From Brumimicrobium mesophilum (GTDB lineage: Bacteria > Bacteroidota > Bacteroidia > Flavobacteriales_D > Crocinitomicaceae), in contig NZ_PVSS01000006.1 of the NCBI RefSeq assembly GCF_003025005.1, positions 1 to 64,000 on the forward strand: DNA of 64,000 nucleotides, given 5' to 3'. A model generated the notes under the pieces. It was given only the letters and a program-made list of their open reading frames with translations, was not told the DNA's origin and ran no database searches. Position 1 is the stretch's first letter, and each line of letters starts with the position of its first letter. Positions 39,048 through 46,639 of this stretch are shown piece by piece. Made by a program: the position numbers and the translations under genes.

Positions 39048-39060
39048 ATTTCTAACGGGG
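39048..39060. repeat. right terminal inverted repeat of GIY-YIG unit
   Basis: ATTTCTAACGGGG is the exact inverse complement of 38767-38779. It sits 15 nt before the GIY-YIG start codon. Confidence 0.85.
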
Positions 39061-39759
39061 TGTGGGTCAAACATTAGTTTACCATCCACATATTCACATG
39101 ATCGTTCCAGCGGGTGGACTTTCTGAAGATGGTAGAGAATGGATACCTGCTCACAATAAGTTTTTTATCCCTTTTAAAGTTTTGAGTGCCATTTTTAGAG
39201 GTATTCTTTTTAAACACTTCGAGAAAGTCATTCAAAAAGGTGAGATTAAATTAACCAATGACATTAAAGATGTAGAAACATTAAAAGGAATATGGTACAA
39301 GAAAAAATGGGTAGTTTATACCAAAAAACCTTTTGCAAAACCTAACAATTTGATCAATTATTTAGGCAATTACACACACAGGGTGGAGATCTCCAATCAA
39401 CGTATATTAAAGCACACTGATGGCAAAGTTATCTTTGGTTATAAGGATTATAAAAATGCTGGTTTAAGAAAAACAATGTCGCTTTCAGAAGAAGAGTTTA
39501 TTAGGCGTTTTCTACAGCATATTCTTCCTTCAGGTTTTAGAAGAATACGCTACTTCGGGTTTATGTCCTTGCGGTTCTTAAAAGATAAATTAGTAAATGT
39601 GTTGAAATATTAAACAAAGCGGTGTTTCTACCAATCTTGGAAGGTTTAAACGCATTAGAAGTAGTGAGTTTTGTCATCAATAAGGACATTACTTCTTGCA
39701 AAAAATGCAAAAAAGGAAGAATGAGAGCAAAACACAAAATCATAGCTTCACCTACATGA

Positions 39760-40113
39760 GGCACTTGATTTTATTGAACGTTCTTTTACTTATTGTAATG
39801 ATCGCCAAACGCTAAAAAAGTGTAATGGGATAAATATGTCTTTTTACAAATGAATTTATATGAAGAGGGTTTTATTACATATCGAAATCATTTTAGTCCT
39901 TCATTTTACCACTCCAAAAATGAAGGAAATATCCATCCCAATCAAATCGGCCCTATAGTTTACCCAAAGTGCGGCATAGTCCAACTCCGTTTTATCAGTT
40001 GTTTTCTACTCGTCAATTAATCGACTGTTGGGTTGGCAATTAATTTTTTACGATTATCTTTAGCTACTGAAAGAAAACAACTGATAAAACGCTATTAAGT
40101 TAGGTAGGTGTTG
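39760..40113. other. non-coding right end of the IS91-type element
   Basis: No gene is visible between the transposase remnant and the resumed membrane-protein pseudogene. The stretch holds the 20-bp inverted repeat described separately and is probably the terminal signal region of the element. Confidence 0.5.
39988..40091. repeat. perfect 20-bp inverted repeat at element end
   Basis: CGTTTTATCAGTTGTTTTCT (39988-40007) is matched exactly in inverse at 40072-40091. The 64-bp loop contains a further near-palindrome, GTCAATTAATCGAC. It lies about 20 bp from the deduced right end of the mobile element, where IS91 elements keep structured end signals. Confidence 0.75.
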
Positions 40114-41030
40114 TTACTGATTATCTCGGCTGTGTATTGAAATGAAGCTAAGAGTTGCATTATCCTTTTAATCAGAAGTAACAAGAAGGACCAACGCAGA
40201 AGTTGCCATGCGATTTTTCCGAAAACAAGTCCAATATCAATATAATAATTTCTAACAAAATTAAAAAGGAAGAGCAACCCTGTTAATTGAATTAATGAAC
40301 CTAAAACCGAAATTACGTTTGCAATAATATGAGGTTCACTAAATAGAATAGAAATAAAGTGAGTATTATTCCGATATTGAAAGTGATCGAGAATCGTTTA
40401 ATTAGCGTTTTATCAATAATGATATCATGATTTTTCAGAACTTTAAGGAAAACACTTATCACACCTAAAATCATCCAAGCGTTATACTGAAAATGAAGAT
40501 ATAAAATAAATTGAGGTACGGTACCAAAGCTATTCAGGACCTAAAGTTGCCATCACTCCACCAATTGCCCATGGTCCGATACTTGAAATCAGTAAATAGA
40601 TTATCGCGTATTTTATTGTTTTGAAAGCAGGTGAACTTCTTTCTTCTAGAGTTACGTACTTAAAAAACGGCCATGCATAGAAATAGCTAGCAAATAGAGA
40701 TAGGTTGGAGAAGATAATAGAAAACAATGCTTAGCCCGTAAAAGGAAAAGTGACCATCATTCCGATTAGCGTAACTAAAGTAAAATTGAAAATTCTATTG
40801 TAGACTTTCGATGGAATTGAATCTTTTAGGAAGTAGTAAGCAATGAGTGTAATTAAAGCAAAATATACCCAACCCAAAAGGGCTTCATGAGAGTGTGCAT
40901 GAACGACATATCAGTATTCAAAATCAATTGACGAAACTGCAAAGTGGAGCAATACAATCCTAATAACGCCGCAGCTAAAAAGAAAAGTAACGCAATAATA
41001 GTGTGTTACTTAAATCTAATCACTGATAAT
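40114..41030 (-). pseudogene. N-terminal part of a His-rich multi-membrane respiratory-type protein
   Basis: Minus-strand pieces in shifting frames read HTIIALLFFLAAALLGL, YVVHAHSHEALLGWVYFALI, LIAYYFLKDSIPSKVYNRIF, IIFSNLSLFASYFYAWPFF, SSIGPWAIGGVM, LYLHFQYNAWMILG and FVRNYYIDIGLVFGKIAWQ. There is an in-frame TGA in FEY-stop-YVV, a TAA in FTG-stop-ALF, and several frameshifts. The HAHSH and HFQYN motifs in membrane helices recall cytochrome-oxidase subunit I-like proteins; that link is inference. The rest of the gene is on the far side of the IS91-type element. It was probably cotranscribed with the cytochrome c gene upstream. Confidence 0.75.
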
Positions 41031-41172
41031 CAGTTTTGTAAAAAATGCTTAATTAAAAGTTTTGATTTATTTTAATTATATCGAATCAAAACAACATTGC
41101 TGACAAGATTTACTGCTCAATTTACCTACTTAATATAAAAAAAATCATACATCTATTTTTGAATTGTGTTTC

Positions 41173-41694
41173 TTACAAAGTTCTGATGTATTCTAATATC
41201 GCTCTTGCTTCATCCTCTGTGATACCCTGATTGGTCATCGGAGAACCATGAAATTCAATCAGTAAATCTTTAGCTAAAGGATCTTCTTGAACCATTTTGT
41301 CAGGATTGATAATCATGTTCATAACCCATTCAGGACTTCTTCTTTTAAGAATATCCTTTGGTGCGGGGCCAATGAATTTCTTATCAACTTTATGACATGC
41401 TGTACAATTTTTTTCGTAGATTTCTTTTCCTTTTTCCGCTAAAGCTTCATCAATGGTTTCAGGAATGGTGACGCTCTTTATAGGCCCAACTCCTTTGTTT
41501 TCTAAATCCACGCGTTGAGATGCACTAACTTTTTCATCTTCATGTTCTTCTGCGCCAGATTTAGAGGCTGAATTGTTAGGGTTGTTAGGATTAACAAGTA
41601 CTTTTTCTTCTTTTGCGCTTTCTGCTTCTTCGCCTCCACAGCTGTAAAGTGAAACGGCTAAAAGGAGCAATCCAATTTTAAAGTAATTTTTCAT
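41173..41694 (-). CDS. monohaem cytochrome c lipoprotein
   Basis: A 173-residue lipoprotein (lipobox LYSCGG near residue 19) with an acidic linker to about residue 80. A class I cytochrome c domain follows: haem site CTACHK near residue 97, a GPAPKDI loop, and a probable Met ligand in GSPMTNQGIT. The final helix is EDEARAILEYIRTL. It is a periplasmic electron carrier anchored to a membrane. The promoter and a Crp/Fnr-like dyad are upstream. Its presumed partner downstream is a pseudogene, so its present role is unclear. Confidence 0.9.
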   Translation of the reverse strand: MKNYFKIGLLLLAVSLYSCGGEEAESAKEEKVLVNPNNPNNSASKSGAEEHEDEKVSASQRVDLENKGVGPIKSVTIPETIDEALAEKGKEIYEKNCTACHKVDKKFIGPAPKDILKRRSPEWVMNMIINPDKMVQEDPLAKDLLIEFHGSPMTNQGITEDEARAILEYIRTL

Positions 41695-41722
41695 AATTTG
41701 TTCTTTTAGTTAATTTATGATT

Positions 41723-41750
41723 CAAAAATAGACGTATGAAATCTATGCAA
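41723..41750 (-). promoter_or_regulatory. promoter TTG-N17-TATTTTTG of the cytochrome c gene
   Basis: On the minus strand, TTG (41750-41748) and TATTTTTG (41730-41723) have ideal Bacteroidota spacing. The expected transcript start is about 22 nt before the ATG. Confidence 0.75.
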
Positions 41751-41774
41751 TGGCAAAATAATGAAAAACTATGG

Positions 41775-41798
41775 CTTTTATGATATAAGTCATAAAAG
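41775..41798. promoter_or_regulatory. Crp/Fnr-type palindromic operator
   Basis: CTTTTATGA-TATAAG-TCATAAAAG is a perfect 9-bp dyad with a 6-bp centre. The TGA-N6-TCA core is the half-site layout of Crp/Fnr family regulators. Its centre is about 70 bp upstream of the predicted cytochrome c transcript start, a usual activator position. Confidence 0.65.
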
Positions 41799-42179
41799 AC
41801 TATTATATCTTTTATCAAGCTGATTCTTTACCATAATTAGAAAATAGATATCTCATGTATTATATGGTCTAGGTGACTGCAATTAAGGATAAGAAATGAG
41901 TTAAGAAATAATTATAGATGATAAATAACTAGTCAATTTTTCTATTAAACAAAATTGGAGTTGCCAAAATCAGCCTTTATAACTTTTCAAGGTTTTTAAG
42001 AATTCGCTTCGTTTTATTACGAAATGAAATACCGTTTGAATACACAGAAGCTTTGAAATATTCATGAATTAAATTGCAGGGCTATGCACTAATAATAAAG
42101 AATAAGAATTAAGTAAGTATGTTTATTGGATTTCAAACTTTACAATCGACTTGTCAATTTCTAAGCTTTAGTAAAGTTA

Positions 42180-42208
42180 TTGTTTTTGATAAATTTAAAC
42201 TAAATTTG
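42180..42208 (+). promoter_or_regulatory. promoter TTG-N18-TAAATTTG of the Rrf2 gene
   Basis: TTG at 42180-42182 and the -7 match TAAATTTG at 42201-42208 are well spaced and lie 31 nt before the regulator start codon. Confidence 0.65.
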
Positions 42209-42239
42209 AATTCTTGAATTTCAAATAAAAAATATAAGG

Positions 42240-42677
42240 ATGTTTTCTAAAGCGTGCGAATATGGTATTAAAGCAACCTTGCATATAGCAGAACAAGCTT
42301 TGAATAGCAATGAGAAAACAGGGGTTAAAGATATATCAAAGCACATTGACTCACCTGAAGCATTTACAGCCAAAATAATGCAAATTCTATCTAAAAATAA
42401 TATTGTTAAATCTGTAAAAGGGCCATCTGGAGGATTTTATATAAATAAAAAGGATTTAGAAAAAATTAAATTAAGCGCAATCGTTAAGGCTATTGATGGG
42501 GATAAAATTTATGTTGGTTGTGGCTTAGGCTTAAGTCAGTGCAATGAGGCTAAGCCTTGTCCAGTGCATGATCAATTCAAAGTTGTTAGAGATGAATTGG
42601 CTAAAATGTTAACAAATACCACTTTACTGGAGCTAGCTACTGGATTAGATTTTGGTTTAACATTTCTGAAAAGATAA
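42240..42677 (+). CDS. Rrf2 family transcriptional regulator
   Basis: A 145-residue Rrf2 regulator. The N-terminal winged helix (MFSKACEYGIKATLHIAEQA, KIMQILSKNNIVKSVKGPSGGFY) is followed by a cysteine-bearing loop, CGLGLSQCNEAKPC, with spacing C-x6-C-x5-C, resembling the Fe-S or NO-sensing members IscR and NsrR. It probably senses NO, oxygen or iron-sulfur status. Its position beside the cytochrome c and respiratory-type pseudogene suggests it once controlled that unit. An AAGG precedes the ATG. Confidence 0.9.
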   Translation: MFSKACEYGIKATLHIAEQALNSNEKTGVKDISKHIDSPEAFTAKIMQILSKNNIVKSVKGPSGGFYINKKDLEKIKLSAIVKAIDGDKIYVGCGLGLSQCNEAKPCPVHDQFKVVRDELAKMLTNTTLLELATGLDFGLTFLKR

Positions 42678-42960
42678 ATTTCCACGTTTTTACAATTACA
42701 AAATAATTTAACTAGATTTGAATTAAAAGATGAAAAGGTCTTTTTTTGCTTTGATGGTTATTTATTTTGAAAAACTTCTGGCATCATTTGAATAGTTTAG
42801 GCTAAAATTATTAGTATTCACTATTTAAGCATTTTTAAGGATTTATTCGATGCATAATCACTCAAAACGATCAATTCGGAATATTACATTATATTGAATT
42901 AATAAAAGTTGTTATTTTTAGCGTGTGATAAAATCAAGCTATTAAAATTTTATTTAGACT

Positions 42961-43854
42961 ATGAGCGAAGAAAACAAAACAAAGGATCTATTGAATAAAC
43001 TGGTTAAGAAGTATGAAGATTTAGGAGAAAATCCAAATTTATACTTAGAAGGTTTATTGCAAGCTTCACCAATTTCATATTGGGACTATATAGAGGTTGA
43101 TACTTTGTTCTCACTCCAAAAACCAAGAACGGATTATAAGGATGAAAAAATCTTTATCATGTACCATCAAGTAACAGAATTAGTTCTAGGAATGATGATG
43201 CATGAATTAAAGCAATTGGTAAATGAGGAGCTAGCTGATGGTGTTTGGATTGATAAAATAAATAGATTGAACAGATATACTTCAATGTTGATCACTTCAT
43301 TTAGCGTTATGAGTCAAGGAATGAGTTATGATGATTACAATGTATTTCGTAAAACGTTAGCTCCTGCAAGTGGTTTTCAAAGTGTTTCTTTCAGAGAAAT
43401 TGAAATTTATTGTACTGAGTTAAAGAATCTTTTGAATGAAAACGGGAAAGCACGTATTTCTGAGAACCCAACCACAGAAGAATATTTCGAACATATTTAT
43501 TGGAAGGACGCTGGAATGAACCGTGAAACAGGAGAGAAGAAATTGATGTTGAGAATGTTTGAGGATAAGTATCAAGAAGATTTGATTGCTTTAGCAAATG
43601 ATTTAAAAGGGAGGACCTTGCAGGAAAAATTCGATAAAATTGAGAATCCCTCTCCAGAATTAGTAGAAAGTCTTCAAGAGTTTGATCAAATGTATAATGT
43701 AAAATGGCCTATGGTTCATTTAGATACTGCACAACATTATTTAGATAAAAAAGGTGAGAATCAAGCAGCTACTGGAGGAAGTGAGTGGAAGAAATATTTA
43801 CATCCTAAACATCAACAAAGAAAATTTTTCCCTCAGATATGGAAGGAAGAATAA
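42961..43854 (+). CDS. tryptophan 2,3-dioxygenase
   Basis: A 297-residue haem dioxygenase that opens the indole ring of tryptophan to N-formylkynurenine. Family motifs include FIMYHQVTELVLGMMMHELK with the distal-site His, the MSQGMSYDDYNVFRKTL stretch, the proximal region MVHLDTAQHYLDKK and ATGGSEWKKYL. The C-terminus is slightly short but complete. The following fumarylacetoacetase-type gene is 50 bp away and probably cotranscribed. Other kynurenine enzymes are not in the window. Confidence 0.88.
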   Translation: MSEENKTKDLLNKLVKKYEDLGENPNLYLEGLLQASPISYWDYIEVDTLFSLQKPRTDYKDEKIFIMYHQVTELVLGMMMHELKQLVNEELADGVWIDKINRLNRYTSMLITSFSVMSQGMSYDDYNVFRKTLAPASGFQSVSFREIEIYCTELKNLLNENGKARISENPTTEEYFEHIYWKDAGMNRETGEKKLMLRMFEDKYQEDLIALANDLKGRTLQEKFDKIENPSPELVESLQEFDQMYNVKWPMVHLDTAQHYLDKKGENQAATGGSEWKKYLHPKHQQRKFFPQIWKEE

Positions 43855-43904
43855 TAAGTTGAGAAGCCACATAGGAATTAAATAAAGAAATTTATAGTAG
43901 AGAA

Positions 43905-44891
43905 ATGAAATTAGCCTCAATAGATAATAACACAAGAGATGGTCAATTAGTTGTCGTAAGCAAAGACTTAACGAAGGCGGTAAGAGTACCCGAATTAGCA
44001 ATTACTATGCAGTCAGCAATTGATAATTGGAATGCGCTTGAAGTTGAGTTGCAAGCTGTATATAAAAGGTTAAATTCGAGTGGAATAGAAGGTTCATTTG
44101 ATTTTTCAAGCAAACGTGTTTTAGCAACTTTGCCTCGCGCTTATCATTGGGCTGATGGAAGTGCATACGTTACTCACGTGGAATTGGTAAGAAAAGCTAG
44201 AAATGCGGAGTTACCTGAGTCATTTTGGACAGATCCTTTAATGTATATGGGCGCTTCAGATGCTTTTATTGGAGCAAACGATGACATTGAGATAGAAAAA
44301 GAGGAATGGGGAATTGATTTCGAATCAGAAGTCGCTGTTATTACTGATGATGTACCGGCTGGAACGGACTCAAAAGATGCTTTGAGCCACATTAAATTAA
44401 TTACCATAATTAATGACGTTTCTTTAAGGAACTTAATTCCTAATGAATTATCAAAACAATTTGGTTTTTACCAATCAAAACCATGGACAACATTTGCTCC
44501 AGTGGCTGTGACACCAGACGAATTAGAAGGCGTTTGGGAAGAAGGAAAACTTCATTTACCTTTAGAATCTACATTAAATGGAGTTCTTATTGGTTCTCCA
44601 AATGCTGGAGTTGACATGACCTTTAATTTTGGGCAATTGATTGCGCATGCTGCAAAGTCTCGTTCATTGATGGCGGGAACAGTAATTGGATCGGGAACAG
44701 TTGCCAATCAAGGTAGTCCAGATGGATCAAGTTGTTTAGCAGAAGTAAGATGTTTGGAGATTATTAAAGATGGTAAGCCGACTACTTCATTTATGAATTT
44801 CGGCGATAGAATTGAAATTGATATGAAGAACAAGGAAGGCCAGTCAATCTTTGGGCGAATTAATCAATCAGTAAAGGAATATAAAAAGTAA
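43905..44891 (+). CDS. fumarylacetoacetate hydrolase family protein
   Basis: A 328-residue FAH-fold enzyme. The metal site is seen in KEEWGIDFESEVAVITDD, with FAPVAVTPDEL, GQLIAHAAKSRSLMAGTVIGSGTV and a closing GDRIEIDM motif. The N-terminal 80 residues match the bacterial FAH form. It cleaves a carbon-carbon bond in fumarylacetoacetate or a related beta-keto acid, the last step of tyrosine breakdown in many bacteria. Its place behind tryptophan dioxygenase suggests a role in aromatic amino-acid catabolism. A terminator follows. Confidence 0.9.
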   Translation: MKLASIDNNTRDGQLVVVSKDLTKAVRVPELAITMQSAIDNWNALEVELQAVYKRLNSSGIEGSFDFSSKRVLATLPRAYHWADGSAYVTHVELVRKARNAELPESFWTDPLMYMGASDAFIGANDDIEIEKEEWGIDFESEVAVITDDVPAGTDSKDALSHIKLITIINDVSLRNLIPNELSKQFGFYQSKPWTTFAPVAVTPDELEGVWEEGKLHLPLESTLNGVLIGSPNAGVDMTFNFGQLIAHAAKSRSLMAGTVIGSGTVANQGSPDGSSCLAEVRCLEIIKDGKPTTSFMNFGDRIEIDMKNKEGQSIFGRINQSVKEYKK

Positions 44892-44911
44892 AAGTCTAAT
44901 TAATACTATCG

Positions 44912-44947
44912 AAAGCCTCTTAATAATTGTTTGTTAAGGGGCTTTTT
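44912..44947 (+). terminator. rho-independent terminator after FAH-family gene
   Basis: Stem AAAGCCTCTTAA / TTAAGGGGCTTT, one mismatched (G-T) pair and a 10-nt loop, ends in a T tract. Confidence 0.85.
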
Positions 44948-45100
44948 ACGGGATTGAAAAATTGAATCAACCAACCTGTATTCTTTTATTAATCAAATCA
45001 ATTTCTAAGGCTTTGTAATTAATAATTCATAGTTCAACTTTGCAGGAACTATTGCTAAATATGAACTTTGAATTTGTTACTTTTAGGGAAAATTTTTTAC

Positions 45101-46321
45101 GTGGAAAATCAAGTATACGACATCGCAATTATTGGAGGGGGAATCGTTGGAGCGGCAACATTTTACAAGCTACAAAAACGTAACCCAGAATTAAACATCA
45201 TTTTAATTGAAAAAGAAAAGCGTTATGCTGATCACCAAACAGGTAATAATTCTGGTGTTATTCACTCGGGTTTATATTACCAACCAGGTTCTCTTAAAGC
45301 AGAAAATTGTGTAAAAGGTCGTCATGAATTGGTTCAATTTGCAAAAGATAACAAGGTTCCTCATGATGTTTGCGGAAAAGTTGTTGTTGCCACAAAAGAA
45401 AGTGAGCTTCCGTTTATGGATAAGATTTTTGAAAATGGTTTAGCCAATAACACGGAAGGAATTGAAAAAATAACTGGTGAACAAGTAAAAGAGCATGAAC
45501 CTTTCGTTGAAGGAATTGCAGGTATTTGGGTTCCTTGTACAGGTATTATTGATTACCGAAACGCCACTGAAAAAATGGTTGCAAATGCCGAGGGGATGAA
45601 TAGCAACTCAAAGACCGTTCTTGGTGAAGAAGTTATAGGTGTTGAAAAAAACGACGATTATTCGACAGTTATTGGAGCAACTAAAAAGTTTAAAGCAAAA
45701 CATTTGATTTTCTGTGCAGGATTGCAAGCTGACCGTTTGGCAAGAAAAGATGGCGTGAAATTGAAAGAACAAGTGGTTGGTTTTAGAGGAGATTATTATG
45801 AACTCACAGATCAAGCGCAACATAAAGTGAAGAACTTAATTTATCCAGTTCCGAATCCAGCCTTCCCATTCTTAGGTGTACATTTCACAAGAATGACGAA
45901 CGGACATACGGAATGTGGACCAAATGCGGTATTTACTTTCAAGCGTGAAGGTTACGGTAAAACCGACTTCAGCATGAAAGATACTTTTGATGCTTTGGCG
46001 TATAGCGGAACTTGGAAATTATTCTTTAAAAATATGAAATTTGGAGTGGATGAATACAGAAGAGCATTTTCTAAGAAATTGTTCTTAAAAACACTTCAAG
46101 GTTTAATTCCTTCATTAGAAATGGATGATTTACGCCCAGGTGGTTCGGGAGTAAGAGCTTTGCTTTTAGGTCAGGATGGTGATACAAGAGATGATTTCAG
46201 AATCGAGTACCACGGACACTCCATTCACGTATTGAATGCGCCTTCTCCAGCAGCTACAGCTTCTTTGGCTATTGGTGGACAAATTGCAGAGAAAGCGGAG
46301 AAACATTTTGCATTGAAGTAG
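45101..46321 (+). CDS. lhgO: L-2-hydroxyglutarate oxidase
   Basis: A 406-residue FAD enzyme of the DAO family. I start it at GTG 45101 (VENQVYDIAIIGGGIVGAAT), which puts the dinucleotide fold at the usual distance from the N-terminus; the frame is open to a TTG at 45068. Family features are the HQTGNNSGVIHSGLYYQPGS segment, FCAGLQADRLA, the GPNAVFTFKREGY site and the C-terminal SPAATASLAIGG. It oxidises L-2-hydroxyglutarate to 2-oxoglutarate and passes electrons to the membrane quinone pool. It is monocistronic. Confidence 0.92.
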   Translation: MENQVYDIAIIGGGIVGAATFYKLQKRNPELNIILIEKEKRYADHQTGNNSGVIHSGLYYQPGSLKAENCVKGRHELVQFAKDNKVPHDVCGKVVVATKESELPFMDKIFENGLANNTEGIEKITGEQVKEHEPFVEGIAGIWVPCTGIIDYRNATEKMVANAEGMNSNSKTVLGEEVIGVEKNDDYSTVIGATKKFKAKHLIFCAGLQADRLARKDGVKLKEQVVGFRGDYYELTDQAQHKVKNLIYPVPNPAFPFLGVHFTRMTNGHTECGPNAVFTFKREGYGKTDFSMKDTFDALAYSGTWKLFFKNMKFGVDEYRRAFSKKLFLKTLQGLIPSLEMDDLRPGGSGVRALLLGQDGDTRDDFRIEYHGHSIHVLNAPSPAATASLAIGGQIAEKAEKHFALK

Positions 46322-46639
46322 TTTTTGTATGAACAATCCGAATTCTGTGTTAATGAAATACGGTATCGTTGTTAACAATGTTGTTTTTGAAATAGAATTA
46401 TTAAAATCAATTGGAAAAAAAAACTAAACCACGAGGTAAAACCTAGTGGAAGAACTCTTGTTTAATCTTAACTTATTCCAATAAGCCCACATTGATATAC
46501 TTAATCAGTGGAAAATATCGAGGATGTTAGAGTACTCCGTCCAATTTAAGTTATTACTTTCCAACAAGTAACAATTGTTACACCCTATATTTTTAAGCTT
46601 AGTTATATTCAACAATTAATATTAAACCGTATTATAGCG
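46322..46639. other. intergenic region with hairpin and palindrome
   Basis: No gene is seen. An imperfect hairpin, CCACGAGGT-AAA-ACCTAGTGG (46429-46449), lies near the lhgO side. The perfect 14-bp palindrome GTAACAATTGTTAC is at 46568-46581, about 60 bp before the DsrE-like gene. Confidence 0.55.
46568..46581. promoter_or_regulatory. 14-bp perfect palindrome, possible operator
   Basis: GTAACAATTGTTAC is fully self-complementary and lies 58 bp upstream of the DsrE-like secreted protein gene. A regulator site is suggested by position only. Confidence 0.4.

Larger units (their letters stand above)
38767..39060 (-). mobile_element. 294-bp GIY-YIG insertion unit with 13-bp terminal inverted repeats
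   Basis: This segment interrupts the IS91 transposase between the codons for HT and GQT. It is bounded by perfect 13-bp inverted repeats and carries one minus-strand gene that fills it from 28 bp inside one end to the other repeat. The flanks (CCTG on the left, TGTG on the right) show no clear target duplication, and a few bases of the transposase appear replaced. The exact outer edges are therefore uncertain by about 4 bp on each side. No transposase is encoded other than the nuclease. Confidence 0.75.
38310..39759 (+). pseudogene. IS91 family Y2 (HUH) transposase, interrupted
   Basis: The 5' part (38310-38762) encodes the zinc-binding domain (CNNCETKEQAYNSCRNRHCPKC) up to GVAILHT. The frame then enters inserted DNA and stops at 38795. 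After the insert the transposase resumes as GQTLVYHPHIHMIVPAGGL, the HUH motif, with paired tyrosines in INYLGNYTHRVE and the tail RRIRYFGFMSLRFLKDK. A further frameshift near 39601 moves the last part (PILEGLNALEVVSFVINKD, CKKCKKGRM) into another frame ending at 39759. Without the insert, HT-(W)-GQT would be continuous. It is inactive as a single protein. Confidence 0.85.
37373..40113 (+). mobile_element. IS91-type element with tyrosine recombinase and Y2 transposase
   Basis: The ends are deduced from the two halves of the split membrane-protein gene. The halves meet in their coding logic at an Ser-Asn pair, around 37372 on the left and 40113 on the right, with no convincing target duplication (IS91 elements do not make one). 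Inside are an intact tyrosine recombinase gene and a Y2 (HUH) transposase gene in the same direction, the latter split by a GIY-YIG unit. A perfect 20-bp inverted repeat lies at the right end and a hairpin before the recombinase. The ends are accurate to perhaps 15 bp. Confidence 0.65.
41695..42239. other. regulatory intergenic region between cytochrome c and Rrf2 genes
   Basis: A 545-bp divergent gap. It contains the cytochrome c promoter and dyad on one side and the Rrf2 promoter on the other, described separately. Between about 41810 and 42170 I see no open frame, RNA gene or strong repeat. Confidence 0.5.

Noticed and set aside
39062-39613. Stand-alone 183-residue gene starting with GTG
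   Set aside because: Its first residues sit at the insertion junction and it contains only the second half (HUH motif and paired tyrosines) of the IS91 transposase begun at 38310, so it is a fragment.
40095-40727. Two small membrane proteins (60 and 65 residues, minus strand)
   Set aside because: They are in-order pieces of one decayed gene with conserved motifs between them in other frames.
41695-42239. Small RNA or tRNA in the 545-bp gap
   Set aside because: No cloverleaf, no terminator following a promoter and no conserved structure could be seen apart from the two promoters and the dyad.
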